From Chanodichthys erythropterus (taxonomy: Eukaryota; Chordata; Actinopteri; Cypriniformes; Xenocyprididae): DNA of 64,000 nt. The stretch's first letter is position 1. Every line of letters begins with the position of its first letter. Positions 1 through 12,627 of the stretch are shown piece after piece. The stretch spans positions 4,417,501-4,481,500 of the forward strand of contig NC_090241.1 of the NCBI RefSeq assembly GCF_024489055.1, in the 5' to 3' direction. Under the pieces are notes generated by a model that worked only from the letters and a program-made list of their open reading frames with translations, did not search any database and was not told the DNA's origin. The translations under genes were made by a program, and so were the position numbers.

Positions 1-739
1 TAGGAACATTTTGCCTTGCAATGTTTAATTTACTTCAGATGTCAAAAGTACTAGCAAATCAGTTAGGTCATCAGATCTACAGTATAAGTTTAGGTTAGTT
101 ATTGCATGTCATCGTGGTGACCTCATGTTCTCGCACCATGATGTCCTTTTACAGTAAATAAAAACCCATTGGAAGAGTGGAGAAAACAGATGTCGTGGTG
201 GTTCTTGGGATAGATTGCCTCTCGTCCTTACAATCACATGGGCCACACAATCATGACCGCACTCCTTGTACAGTTTCAGGTTCCAGGTCAATCTCGTGAA
301 ATCCGAAATCTGTATTTTACCTCAAAACTAAAAGAAATATAACAATTGTAAATTGATAATATTTCACAAAAAAAAAATAAAAAATAAAAAAAAATAATCT
401 ATTATTAGGACCCTTTGAATTTTTTTTTTTTCAGGACAATTAGGCATTTATTACCTAGCAATTCTCTACAGTATTGCCTCCAGTAATGTCTTTGAAATTA
501 CTTTTTAATAAAAGAAATTGTTAAATATTTAATTTCCCGTTAAACACATTTAAAACAGGTTTGAGGCAGTACAACAAATGCTGCCATATAGAGAGAGATT
601 TTATATTGATCGCTCAAGCCGATTATAGATACTAGGTTAAAAAAGAAAATTAAACATGCACTTTTAAAGGAAAAGCATTCTTGAAGAGATCTTTAATGGT
701 TTAATATTATCTTTTTAAATTGATGCTATGATTTGATTT

Positions 740-1393
740 AGGGTTTTTTCACACCTGCAGATCATTAGCTTTGTTACAATGTTGTGATTTCTTCTCGGTT
801 TGCTTCACATTCACAAGGCAACATTTCTAAATGGACCAGAATTACTTAAAATGAGTCAAGTGTGAGTAAACTCTCCTCTCATTGGTCAAAATGCTCCTGT
901 TTATGTTCCAGGATTCGGCTCATCCGTTGGCTGATTGTGGCTTTCTTTGTAGCTGTCATTATTTTATCATTTTTAGCAAGAATCGAGGCTTCATCTGTAT
1001 TTTTATGTGTTCTGGACAGTTCAGTTCTGAAATAAGTTTGTCCGACCAAATTTCAATAAGGCATTTCACTTCGTTTTTGCTCCAGGTTAACTCATGATTC
1101 ATTTTAAGAGTCATTACCAAAAAAAACCCTGCTGCTGCACATAATTAGCCATCATATATTGTGATACAGCCTGGTTCGTTAGTCCGATGGGTCGGATTTC
1201 TTTCTCACCACAAGCGAACCGCTCCAGAGTTCATTTGCAGTCGGGCCAAGACCACCTCGTTCAAGAAATCTCAGACCGATTATTTTAGTGCGATTCCCGT
1301 GTTCACATATGCCTAAATGAACCGAACTAAGGGAGAAAACACACCAGGTTCCAAAAAGCAGACGCTCCAAACGAGATAGGTGTGAAAACGCCC
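740..1393. mobile_element. TIR DNA transposon (non-autonomous), family shared with 52577-52982
   Basis: The ends are inverted: GGGTTTTTTCACACCTG at the left and the complement of GGGCGTTTTCACACCTA at the right. The 8-mer TTTGATTT lies at 732-739 and again at 1394-1401, which looks like a target-site duplication. There is no transposase. The right 70 bases, reverse-complemented, match the left end of the element at 52577, so both belong to one family. Confidence 0.7.
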
Positions 1394-3406
1394 TTTGATT
1401 TTATTTTCTTAATGCAAAGTATTATTTCTTGTTTTTTCTTTTGATATTTTTGGGGCCTGGGAGAGATCCAGCCTTTTACGGAATCTATAAAGCGTATGCT
1501 AACACTGATCTGCTGGAGGATCACGGAAACTAGTTCTTGCATAATTGCAAAACCAGTAACCTTCTGTATGAAAATGTGCTCTTGTTAGTCCTGAAAAGCT
1601 TGACGGCTTTTGATGTGAGGGCTGCACATTTGTATAAGACCCCCATGTGTCATATGTCTTATTCAAATGGTAAAGTGGGGAGGAGATATAGGCCAGATTG
1701 TCCATAAAAGGAAACAAGGCCATTTTCCCTTAGGTTTCAGCCATAAAAACCCATTTAGAAAAAGCTGTCCTCATTTCCCACTCAGTGAACGAGCACCGCC
1801 AATTCTGAAACGCTTAAGACGAGTCGTTCACTACGAATGTATTTCTGAATGTGTCATTTGAATGAAAAGTTCCCATTCAGCTGTTTTATATTGTCATATG
1901 CTGTAGCTCTACAGCTTTGTGACTAAATGTGTTTCTGTGTTTCCTAAATGCATGGTTTTCTATGCTTGTTTTAGCCATGTTTTGCCTTCATCCCTCAGTA
2001 TCCACCCAAGTTGCCACCTTATTTCTTGTCATCCTCTATTTTCCCTCCAGCCTTTGATATATCTCAGCTTTCATCCAATTAAACTCACATTTATGCTGCT
2101 GTCATGGCCCACAGAAACCTGCTATTACTAGAAAGTACAACTTAAAACGTTATTCACGGTGGAGGGCCAGCGGTGGTCAAACCAGAGCTTTCCAGTTGCT
2201 TGGTTCCAAGTCTGTTGAAGCTCTAATGCACTTTTCTGGAGTCTGTAATTTGATTTTCAGTCACGCGCAAGGATGATTTGGTCGGGTCTTTTTTAGCTTC
2301 TAGAAATCAATTATTTTAAAAGAAGAACGACCATTATATGGTACATAGTTAGCCAATATTTATGATCTATTGAGGGTTTTTGTCATAATCCTTTCAAAAG
2401 TGAAAAATCCCATACTTGCATTGAAAGAAGATCTGAACATTTCTGCCAGTATGTGCTTTGTCTTAGTAAGGCACAAGGCCTTGTATCCAGCACTATCCAG
2501 ATGAAGTTAGTTATGTGACCTCATCTCTGTGACATCAGTGTATCTGCAAATCTGTGCAGTATGTGGCCTGAAAAGCCAGGCGTTGTGTGACCCTGCTTCA
2601 TGTTCCTGGGGTGCACATGTGCCTATGTATAGGAGGAGAGGAAATAATGGCTGATGAGAAAATGAGATAGTCTTTGGATGGGCACAATGTCTGTGATGTG
2701 TTTTTCATGATGTCATTTAGGCTTGTGTTTCAAAACCCACGTCTCTGAACGACAGGATGTGGCTCCTTTTAAATCCAGGCAATTGGTATTGAATCCACTG
2801 AACCAGTTTTGTGCTGCTTTTTAGGCTTGGTGACAGTTAATTTTAACCTTTAACCGAACACAATCAAATTAATTCCAGAGTTTGTCTCCAAAACAAAAAC
2901 ACATTGTAGTACTATAAGTGCACAACTGTGATCCATCACATTATTTATTAGACATAATTAGCTGCTTTAATAATTTCATGATTTTCCCTTATATTGCATT
3001 GTTTCATTTCCACTCATTTGTTCTTTTCTATTTGATTGCTTCTGGTTGGTTGTGGCCAGCAGTCCTGTGGCTGAGGGAAAGAATCAGCAAAATTGGTTGC
3101 TGATGGTGACAGTTTTTAAGCCCAAACCAACAGTCAGAACCATTTCTTAATACCCCCAAGTCATTTCCCCACAAAAAATATATTGCACACTGCTACTCTA
3201 TTTTCTTTCTTTCTTTTTTTCCCCTGATTTTCTGCATAAACAATCATTTTTCTTTTTTTCCTTTTTGGAACATCACAGAAAACAAAGCATTAGTCAGTCC
3301 ATCACTCATTTGGGCTTTTCATATTTGACCCAGGGTCATTTTTAAACGTTTGAACCATGTTTTTCCATGTGTCTTTCTGTTCAGACTTTACCCTGGGTTA
3401 TTATTT

Positions 3407-4412
3407 AAAGTGTTAGTTCATTTTAAAATGAAAATTACCCCAAGATTTAATCACCGTCAAGCCATCCTAGGTGTATATGACTTTCATCTTTCTGATGAAC
3501 ACAATCTCCTGATGCATCCAAACTTTATAATGACTATGGGTCTCATTCATGAAACACGAGCAGAACGAATTTTTGTGTAAATCGTGTGTAAAGTGGTTCT
3601 GGTGTAAATTTTCGGATTCATTAAAATATTCGTATTTTCCAAATGTTAGTTGGTACGAAAGAAATCTACACCTGCTCCCAGCCACGCGTAAATAGTGCGT
3701 TTAACATCCGAACGTTTTGCTCATTAATAAGGCTGCATTTTAATTCACCTTAATAAGGTACATATTTACACAGCATTTTGAAAAAAATATTATATATAGT
3801 AATTACATACTTTTTTTTTTCTTTTTACTTTTATTGTGAGAGCCAGTCATAGCATCTGCAAACGGAGCACTTTAATCAAATAATTAATTATTTCAATAGG
3901 GCTGGGCAAACTAATGGCCCTTTAATTGTTATGGAAATTGTTTCCTATAAAATGGCCAAAATCCTTCGTTTGGTGTCATAATATGATGCCCATATATAGT
4001 TGTCAGTCGGATTTAATGGGCGGGATTTATGGTAATTGAAAATAAGCGTGCACGCGCGTCCCATTTACGACTGAATGGAATTCATTAACACACACACACA
4101 TTTCACTATCACTTCTGACGTTTACAAAATATTTGTGAATCAGGAGAAGAGTTTTCGGGAAGGTCTCTTTACGCGCAAATCACTCACATATTTACTTGTA
4201 TATTTACGAATGTTTCATGAATGAGACCCAATGAGTTTGAAGTTCAAAACTGTGCATCCGTCCATCATAAATGTAATCCACATGGCTCCGGAGGGTTAAT
4301 AAAGGCCTTCTGAAGTGAAGCGATGCGTTTATTTAGGAAAAATATCCATATAGTTATAAAGTAAAATATCTAACTTCCACCAGACACAACGTCAGTTACG
4401 CTTTTTTCGTAA
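3407..4412. mobile_element. Fold-back MITE copy, interrupted by a second element
   Basis: The left part (3411-3536) begins with a 'gttagttca...aaaatgaaaattaccc' type end and reads through 'caagccatcctaggtgtata'. The continuation resumes at 4231 ('gagtttgaagttcaaaa', 'ggttaataaaggccttctga'). The same order of motifs occurs in the copy at 10798-11521, where it is not interrupted, so 3537-4230 is an insertion. The element is non-coding, and its right end is approximate because it is truncated. Confidence 0.6.
3537..4230. mobile_element. Nested TIR element of 694 bp
   Basis: Perfect 20-bp inverted termini, TGGGTCTCATTCATGAAACA at 3537-3556 and its exact complement at 4211-4230, bound this block. 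It sits inside a fold-back MITE, whose motif order resumes directly after it. No coding frame resembling a transposase is present. It is a non-autonomous DNA transposon; the superfamily was not determined. Confidence 0.75.
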
Positions 4413-4796
4413 AATTAATACAGAAGGCATAGTCTAAGTGTTTTGAACTGCAAGAGGCCTTACATTTTACAAGTTGAATATGGAAGGTGGTCGATTAATC
4501 AGAAACGATTCATTCATGTAGGTTTCTTTTCTTTTTACTTTTTTGATTATTTGTTTGACGTCATAATTTTTAATCCAAATGATTCTCTGGTGATGTATGC
4601 ACATCTTTTCCACTCATTTAGTGTGGTTAAACCCCGCCCCTGCAATCTCAAAATACAATACAATCTACATTTTTTTTTTTTTGATGGTCAGATATACATC
4701 ACAATATGGAAAGAAATGATATGTCGCCATTTCTGTTTCATTGTGACTTTAATCCAGGGTATAAAGTTTGCCGTAACCTGGGGTTTAAAAAGATAT

Positions 4797-6112
4797 TAAA
4801 GTTGCAGTAGGTGATCTGGGAAATGTTAACATGAAAACGTTAGCATTGAAAGCCTATGATCACACCGTTCTTGCAAATCGCTGTCTAAAGCCACGCCTCC
4901 TCCAAAACACATGAACGCACGCACACACACTCAGCTGCTCTTGGCGAGGTGGTGCTAAATTACCTCATGTCTCAAAGCACATAACATTGCAATAGAGTCC
5001 CTCAGGGATGACGCATTTTTGTAGGCAAAACCCGGAAGCGAGTTAGCATTTTAGGACTTCAGGTTCCAACGCCGTAAAGTCTATGGGTTTTTTGAATGGG
5101 TTTTTGCTAAATCGCCTGAAATAAGGTCTGTGGTTAACAAAGCCTCTAAATACTTTCACGTTTTGATCTACGACATAAAACACACCAGTTATAACCCACT
5201 TGTGATTTTTTTTAAACTTTTATTGTGTCTTAAAATCGGTGGATGCTAACAAATTGCTAAAAGGGACTACTTCCTTTGGCAGGGACTTTAGACATCATCA
5301 TTAAAAACGGGACATTTAGGCAGCATTTCTCATGAAAAAGTGGATAAGTATTCATACACAGCACAGATCTTTATTTAGGCTTCAAAATCTATAAATGTTG
5401 TTAACTTGTAAAGATCATCTTGAAAGACAAAATGTGTAAGTGTCATTACCCCTTTGTTAAACACAGAGCTTATTTTCTGAGATTTTCCAAAAGTCTATGG
5501 GAAAAATTAATAGGCTTTCAATTGAGGGAACCCGTGCGCCGCTAACTTCCGGGTTGGCCTACAAAAACATGTCATCCCTGGGGTACTCTATAATAATGAA
5601 CGTAAACAGCTTGTACCTGACTGCTGCAGATTCATTTTGGTGTTGATACATTATTACACATAATTCTGAGTCTAACCGAACAGGTCCGGTTAGAACATCA
5701 CGGGTTGCCGTTTCTTAATTTCGTTAGTTATGGTGTGAACGCAGCATAAGCTCGTTGTTTTGATTTGGTAGAAACTGTAAAAGGTGGCTGCTGTCTGTTT
5801 GCGGTGCTCTGTGACTGACGTCTGTCTGTATAATCTCTGCATAGCATGAAACGTTTGATTTCTGCACAAACAGGGTGCGTGAGGGTATTTAAAAACATAC
5901 ATTGACAGGCAGGTAGGACATTGTATTATTTAATTTGGACCAAATGTAATAGTTGGATGAACATTTTATGGTCCTACTCCTTCCACAGATAGTATATTTA
6001 TAAAAATACGTTTAGACCATTTAACATAGTGATTGCTATCAGGATATGAGGAGACTTTCAACCAGTATAACAAAAAAAAATGTCTGTAGAGAATCACCTA
6101 TTGCACATTTTA
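4797..6112. mobile_element. TIR element, family shared with 29802-30300, carrying a nested element
   Basis: The left end TAAAGTTGCAGTAGGTGAT and the right end (complement TAAAATGTGCAATAGGTGAT) are inverted copies. Interior blocks such as 'gtgaacgcagcataa', 'gctctgtgactga' and 'ttgacaggcaggtaggacat' recur in the same order at about 29930-30150. No transposase frame is seen. The interior is interrupted by the element at 4993-5590. Confidence 0.65.
4993..5590. mobile_element. Nested TIR element of about 598 bp
   Basis: The left arm begins TAGAGTCCCTCAGGGATGAC and continues through a 'gtaggcaaaacccggaagcgagttagc' type sequence. The right arm, read on the minus strand from 5590, has TAGAGTACCCCAGGGATGAC and the same continuation, so the inverted termini are about 55 bp long. 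It lies within the element at 4797-6112 and codes for nothing recognisable. Confidence 0.7.
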
Positions 6113-6823
6113 ATTAGCAAAAAATCCACCTCTGACCTGAGAGACCAGCCTGCAGGCCTGGATACTCAGATAAGCTGACACATCCATTCTGCTATTTTAG
6201 AATCAAGTGGAGGTTTGGTAGACGGGCTGGTATTTCCTTCCATTGTCTGAGAGACGTGTCAGTGTGGACAGCTGCCGTGTGGACACATGGAATGGACTCA
6301 TGAAGGACAGTGGCACACTAGTTTCCCTCTTATTTTGAGTGGTTTATAGCAACTGTTCTTTCCTTGCCTACTAAGATCTTTCAGCTTTTCTTCAGTTTGT
6401 GCTGTTAAATGTATTTTTATTTCACATTTAATGGATTGTGTGAGTGGCGTGCAACACTTTACAGTGTGTGGGTACTGCTGGCACTCACTGTTTCTTTATT
6501 TATTTGTTTATATGCCTAAGACCAGGCAGCAGAGCGTTAATTAGATGTGGAATGTGGGAATTTCATCAACCAATTCCTCCCGTCACGAGGTGGCAACACA
6601 CACATACATGAAATGAATAGGGAGATTTGTTTTCCATTGTGTTGTCAAGTTGTTGGTGACTCGTTTAAATTACTCTTCCAAAGCATTGTGTTATTATACA
6701 GATCTTCTTCTTTTAACAATTGCTGTATGTTACCATACATTGTGTGTCTAAATGTGCTGCTCTTTGATATAACTTTGTGTTTCTGCAGGAACAAAAGAAC
6801 GCAGTAAAGGTGGGAATTGTACC

Positions 6824-6887
6824 ATGTTTAAGGCAGTGCTGAAGAAAGGTCGAGAGGGAGGAGGAAGAGCTGGAAAAAGAGATGCAG
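6824..6887 (+). CDS. tanc1: tanc1 coding exon 1 (start codon)
   Basis: The exon begins at about 6789, after the acceptor ttctgcag, and the ATG at 6824 has A at -3 (accATG). It encodes MFKAVLKKGREGGGRAGKRDA and ends in phase 1 at the donor gatgcag|gtatgc. Human TANC1, as I recall it, starts with a very similar Lys/Arg/Gly-rich peptide, which decides both the start and the orthology. The short basic head is probably disordered. Intron 1 that follows is 16.7 kb. Confidence 0.88.
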
Positions 6888-8261
6888 GTATGCTTCTTTA
6901 TGGCCAGAAGGAATGAAAATTTTAATAAACTGTTGCTGACACCTATTGAACTGTGGCTATTGTATGTACGCTTAATTTAATTGCATAATTGGCTTATGGC
7001 CTCCAAAGAGATTTAAGGAGAGGTCGCCTGGATTGGCTAAATGAGATTTTAGTGTTTTTTCTTATTCCAGCTCAGGATGTGTCATTGCTTTCTACTCAAG
7101 TGAAAATGATCTTGACCGATAATTCCAGATCAAAATGCAATCGTAATCACTAATGTTAGAATCTCACAGTTAGAATAATAGTCACCCAAAAATAAACCCA
7201 TATAGCTTTTTCTCTAAGGAACTCAAAAGAAGGAATTTTGAATAATAAATGTTGATTAGAGCTTTCAAAAATCATGCAAAAGCATCATAAAAATATCATC
7301 CACGTAGTCCATATGACCAGTTCGCTATATTACATGTTTTTAAAAGCCATATGATACCTGTGTGAAAGTTTAAAGGTACACTGTGTAACTTTTGGCCCTC
7401 TAGCAGTTAAAAAAAACAAAACTGCATGCATTTTGCGGAAGAACATTATTTTGGATGTGCTTCAGCTTTGCGTGACTGTGTGGATGAATATTCTACTGCT
7501 CATAAAACTCACTACTAGGCTTAAGAGATAGAACCAGTTTAGATGGAAAGGATCTCAAGCTGACTAGCTGAAGATGTTACTGTAGCTTTACTCATTAATA
7601 GGAACGGTACTTCCTTGAAAATAAATTCCAGCACAGTGCCACAACAGCCACAATGAAATGACCCTTCACAGTAGATAATGCTTTACATTGAACTCTCTCT
7701 TTTAGAGAGCTACATATGGCAATTTATCTGTTCAATAAAATACCTTTCTCACTTATGTAGTAATAAAAACTCCATCTCTGCGTTGCTTTTTCAACATTTT
7801 AAATCTCTCCGTTTTTGCCATGTCCGAAAAGGCAAGCCAATGTTGATTCTTGTTTTATTACGAGCTCTGTTGCGTATTTTTTTTTTGCCAGGAAAAAGAC
7901 TCTCCTCTGTTTGCTGTTTTTTTCCAAACGGGTGATTTCCCCGTGGTTTCGAGATTTAGCTGCTCCATTTCAACCTTTCTCTCTCATTCTAACAACTAAC
8001 TAATGACACTCCCACACCAGAGCAAATTTTCTTTATTTACGGATATGTTGAAACATGCACAGGCGAGTGAAGTATGTACGCAATTACCCCCGAAAACCAT
8101 CCCGACAGGTCTAAAATATAAACACTTATAATAGGCCTTCATGAATTGGACATTGGTCATCAAAAATCAACTTTTCTCATTAATGCATCCAGGAGAGCTA
8201 AGGATATAACTCCATTTTCAGTGAATAAGGACTTGAATCAAATAAAAGAAGTGTTGAAATA

Positions 8262-8835
8262 TAGGGCCCTATTTTTATCTAAGTGCATGGTCTATAGGGC
8301 TAGTTTAACAGCGGGAAAAATGGTCGGCATGCCAGGCGCATGGTCCAAAAGGGTTGTCCCTGTTATCTTAATGAGTAATGGGTGTGTTTTGGGCTTAACG
8401 TGCAATAAACCATCTCATCTCCCATTCCCTTTAAAAGCCAGTTGCGCTTACGCCAAGGCGGATTCGCTATTTACATGGCAGATTTTGCAAGCAGAAAAAC
8501 TGAACGCTAGCGAGGATCTGGATCTGCTTATGTGCGAGGTTAAAGCGGCAAGCAGACCATCTACAGGACAAGCCGGATTCCACCAAAGCATTTTTATCTT
8601 TATGCACACAAAATAATTTTTTACATTGTAATCCTTTTATTTTTAATATTTGGCATGTTTGTGTGCTGCTGCGTGTCCCTGTGAGTGTGACAAGCAGAGT
8701 GTACACGCTTTGTGTACCCACCTATGGTCGCATATTACTAACACGCTTTTTAAATAACTAAAAAAAAAAAAAAATACTGCACTATTGACTTTAGAGCAGG
8801 TTTCAGTTGGTCAAAGGCGCAGTCTATTTGCCTTA
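8262..8835. mobile_element. Partial DNA-transposon copy related (inverted) to 37746-38585
   Basis: The segment starts with 'agggccctatttttat' and carries motifs (tttaaaagccagt, cgctatttacatggc, gtgtccctgtg) that reappear reverse-complemented between 38090 and 38585. The 156-codon open frame at 8146-8616 lies largely within this repeat and shows no protein-family features, so I do not treat it as a gene. Confidence 0.5.
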
Positions 8836-9325
8836 AAGGATTAGTTCACTTTTAAATAAACTTTTCCTGATAATTTACTCACCCCCATGTCATCCAAGAT
8901 GTCCATGTCTTTCTTTCTTCAGTTGAAAAGAAATTAAAGTTTTTTTATGAAAGCATTCCAGGATTTTTCTCCATATAGTGGACTTCAATGGGCACCAGAA
9001 CAGTTGAAGGTCAAAATTAGTTTCACTGCAGCTTCAAATTGTTCAAAACAATCCCAGATGAGAGATAAGGGTCTTATCTAGTGAAACCATCGCTCATTTT
9101 CTGAAAAAAAGTTTTAACCAGAAATGCTCATCTTGAACTAGCTCTCTTCTTCTTCTCCTCTATTAGAATTTCAGCAGTGTAGACGCTGCTAAGTGTAATA
9201 CTGCCCTCCACAGGTCAAAGTATGAACTCATTTTTATATGCAATATGCTAGTGCAAGTATATAACAATTAGCTCAAACTTTGACCTGTGGAGGGCAGTAT
9301 TACACTTAGCAGCGTCTACACTGCT
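8836..9325. mobile_element. MITE fragment ending in a large inverted repeat
   Basis: It opens with the common fish repeat start 'ttagttcacttttaaa' and 'tttactcacccccatgtcat'. Its 3' part contains two perfectly inverted 49-bp arms, 9173-9221 and 9277-9325, separated by 55 bp. No coding capacity is apparent. The boundaries are approximate. Confidence 0.5.
9173..9325. repeat. Perfect 49-bp inverted repeat with 55-nt loop
   Basis: Arm 9173-9221 starts AGCAGTGTAGACGCTGCTAA and ends CACAGGTCAAAGT. Arm 9277-9325 is its exact reverse complement. The arms are not AT-only, so this is not low complexity. In RNA it would form a strong hairpin. Confidence 0.9.
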
Positions 9326-10552
9326 ATTTTTAAAATTTTATTTTCCTAACCCAATTCCCCATTCACTTTCATTATATTAAAATGATTAGGCAGGATGTTG
9401 ACACAAATGACATTGTCTTCCACGAAAGCTATATGGACTTTAAATGAGATGAGCAGGAGTAAATGACTGAATGTTTAATTTTGGGTGTATATTCATTTGA
9501 GAGTCTTTCACTCTTATGCCACTCTCTTGGAAACGTCAACCACTGCGACAAATATAAGTCATTACTTCATTGATGTCATCATGTTACCATGATACCCACT
9601 TCCACAAGATCGCACTGGTTTCCGCTTGGGCTTCTTGCTGAATTCAGCACCATCGCTGGCCCGATACCTCTCTCCCAACGGAGCATCTCAATGGAGCCGT
9701 GTTCCAATTAACCTCATTCATCTCTGCTTCACTCACTCACTTAAGTATGTCAAGATAAGTTTGAGAGCTGCCAAACAAACACTACCTGACCCACATACAA
9801 GAAACTTTTCATCTGCTAATCTAACTCAAAGTCTTGTTTCTAAGGAAGAAGACTGCAAATAAATTATTTCCTTGTATATCCTCCTCTCTTGAATGTAGTT
9901 GATTGTCACTTTGTTCATTCTCTGATGTGCAAATCTGCTCTACTAATATCAGTGAACTCCCTCTGGTTTTCATACTGACAGCCAATGAAGTCTCTGTCGG
10001 TTAGAGACAACACTTGTGTGTCCTCTGAAGAGGCATATTGCTCATGAAGTATTCACAACACCTTATGTTAGCTGCAGGGGGATGGAGGGAGTTATCCAGC
10101 ACACATGACAGATCAGACGCCACTAATACACTCTGCAGTGCTACTTTTTGAGGCGGATCATCTGCCTGTGAGCTCTGTTCTCAGTCACAATAGTCATAAA
10201 AAGCAACAAATACGCAATTAGTGAGGTCATGAGCCTTTCTGATGTCCAATATGACAATTTTTATTCAGTAAAATCTGGATTTCAGAAAGCAGCGTACATG
10301 TGATTATTGTTTCTCAATTTCTAAGGCACAAACAGTATAACACATTTTTCAAAACTATAGAAAACGCAATTTTACAAACTATCACACTATTTGAAAAGGT
10401 TATCTTTAATCTAATTAACTTTGCCTTCGAATGACTCGCTTGAAAGTGCAGATAAAAAATAACTTATTGCATTATGTGAGATGTACAGTATTATACGTTT
10501 TTCAGAGCAACTGTTGTACTTTTTAACTTTACATTGCAACACACTACTATGA

Positions 10553-10780
10553 TTGACACTACCGTTCAAAAGTTTAGGGTACTTAGATTTTGTTTGTTTT
10601 TGAAAGAAAGTATCTTGTTGTATAAGGCTGCATTTATTTAATCAAGAATACAATAATATTGTGAAATATTATTAGCTGTTTTGTAATTTATTCTAGTGAC
10701 GTCAAAGCTGAATTTTCAGCAGTCATTATTACAGTCTTCAGTGTCACATGATCCTTCAGAAATCATTATAGTGTGGCCCT
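10553..10780. repeat. Interspersed repeat copy ('gtcacatgatccttcagaaa' family)
   Basis: The signature block 'gctgaattttcagcagtcatt ... cttcagtgtcacatgatccttcagaaatcatt' recurs at about 13795-13860 and 29640-29700 (same strand) and, reverse-complemented, at 27630-27700. It is a dispersed non-coding repeat typical of cyprinid introns; its class is not assigned here. Confidence 0.65.
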
Positions 10781-10797
10781 GTTTACACTTGGTACTA

Positions 10798-11521
10798 AAG
10801 GGTTAGTTCAACTAAAAATGAAAATTATCCCATGATTTACTCACCCTCAAGCCATCCTAGGTGTATATGGGTGTATCTTTTTTCAGTCGAAAACAATCTG
10901 AGTTATATTATAAAATATCCTGGCTCTTCTAAGCTTTATAATGGTACTGAATGATTGATTTTGAAGTTCAAAAAAATGCATCCATCCATCATAAAAGATA
11001 TCCACATGGCTCCAGGGGGTTAATAAAGGCCTTCTGAAGCGAAGTGATGGGTTTTTTTGTAAGAAAAAATCATTATAAACTAAAATAACTAGTTTCCGAC
11101 AGACGGCCAACACAAGTCGGTTTACGCCTAAAGAGTCACTTCTGAACCGACGCATGACATATTGATGAACACGGAAGCTCCGAGGATGGAGCAAATCAAA
11201 ACACCGGTCACGAAGTAGAAGTCTAAAACAATAATTTTTTTAAAGATAAATATTGGAGTATTTCGATATAAGAGAAGAGGAGCTTGAGTTTGTTTGAAGA
11301 CGTGTCCAAGCTTACATCCTACGTCATACTTCGTGTCACAAGTTACTCTTTTGGCCCAAGTCGACTTGTGTGGCCTGTCTGCCTGAAGCTAGTTATTTTA
11401 ATTTTTAAAGTTTTAAATATGGATATTTTCCTTAAAAAAATCCATTGCTTTTCTTCAGAAGGCCTTTATTAACCCCCTGGAGCCATATGGATTACTTTTA
11501 TGATGGATGGATGAACTTTTG
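10798..11521. mobile_element. Fold-back MITE with about 70-bp inverted arms
   Basis: The left end 'gggttagttcaactaaaaatgaaaatta' is followed by 'caagccatcctaggtgtata'. The arms at about 10973-11042 and 11452-11518 are imperfect inverted copies (cca(t)catggctccagggggttaataaaggccttctga and its complement). The right terminus is degraded. The open frames at 10883-11194 and 11284-11472 are products of this repeat. Confidence 0.65.
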
Positions 11522-12274
11522 GGCTTCAAAATAATTAATTACGATTTTGGATTAAAAATAACTTTCAGCATAATTAACATGCCTAAAATGACATCTTAAA
11601 GTAGTTGTTTAACAAACACATTTTTCAGACACATATTGCATAGAGGAGATTTCACAGTGGAGATGGTTTATGGATCACTCTTTGTTGGATTTAAACCTGT
11701 GACCAGCTTGGATGTCTATCTGCTACTCTAGTTTGTTTGTCTGCTACCAGTAAAGATGGAACCAGCATCTTAGTAGAAAAAAAAACAAACTTTTTTTCTC
11801 AAACAGTGATGGAATAAAACCTCCTAAAATCAGTTTATCAATGAGCACATTCTACTGTTTTATAGTCTATCTCTGTTTTTGTCTTTTCTTTCTCTTTTTT
11901 TCCTCTCTCTCGCTCCTTTTTGTTGGTTTGAGCTCTTTAATCCCCAAGAAACAGACTTTGGTGGAGATTTCTGCTTTCATGGATTGACCCTTTTTCATTT
12001 GGAATGTCAGATTGAAGTATTCTCCTGCCTTTGAACCAAGGCCTTGTAAAGGTCGGATCAGGAAGGATTTAGCTTTAAAAACAGGGCCCTGTTTGATGCT
12101 GGGTTACACAGCAGAGTGATATAGCATGACTCTGGCCTGAGATGTTGAGTTTACAACATGTGTGGGGGTTTTTACTGTCCTCAGGTATAAATCTACAGGA
12201 GTAGATTGACGTTCAGAAAGTTGATCCATCTGCATTGTGTGTGTCAGCATCAGGGTTTATGTTTTGAGGCCAGT

Positions 12275-12297
12275 TGTGTGTGTGTGTGTGTGTGTGT
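12275..12297. repeat. (TG)n microsatellite
   Basis: About 11 TG units, in intron 1. Confidence 0.9.
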
Positions 12298-12611
12298 ACA
12301 TGTTTCATAAGGGTTCTCGGTGTTATCTCAGCTGCTCTGGTGTCAAGTTTCTCCTTACTCAGCAGGGGCTCCTCATGTTATTTAGAAGAATCAGACTGTT
12401 TATATAGAGACACAAAAGATTGTCTATCCACCTATTAGAAACACTTGCATCCAGATTTTAATTAATTTTAAATTAAGGAGTTTTAACTAACTGAAAATTT
12501 ACAGTTACAGCTTTTTCATTTTTGCAAACCCAAAAATTACAATTATTTAACTTTAATGCAAACATTTATGACTTGCCTCGTTCTGTGGAACTTATTTTCC
12601 CCTATAAGGAA

Positions 12612-12627
12612 GGGGGGGGGGGGGGGG
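12612..12627. repeat. G16 homopolymer
   Basis: Sixteen consecutive G on the + strand, embedded in AT-rich DNA. The intron transcript would carry the same run, so an RNA G-quadruplex is conceivable. Confidence 0.9.

Larger units (their letters stand above)
1..6788. other. Upstream or 5' intronic DNA without a recognised gene
   Basis: No coding exon was recognised here. The first coding exon of tanc1 begins at an apparent splice acceptor at 6787-6788, so this interval is probably an intron separating a non-coding 5' exon, which may lie upstream. It holds the TIR elements at 740-1393, 3407-4412 (with 3537-4230 nested) and 4797-6112 (with 4993-5590 nested). About 1400-3400 and 6113-6788 look like unique AT-rich sequence with no supported feature. 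Confidence 0.6.

Noticed and set aside
8146..8616. 156-codon + strand open frame
   Set aside because: Most of it lies in a dispersed repeat also present inverted at 37746-38585; no recognisable protein motifs.
10883..11472. Opposed frames of 103 and 62 codons
   Set aside because: They are the arms and loop of the fold-back MITE at 10798-11521.
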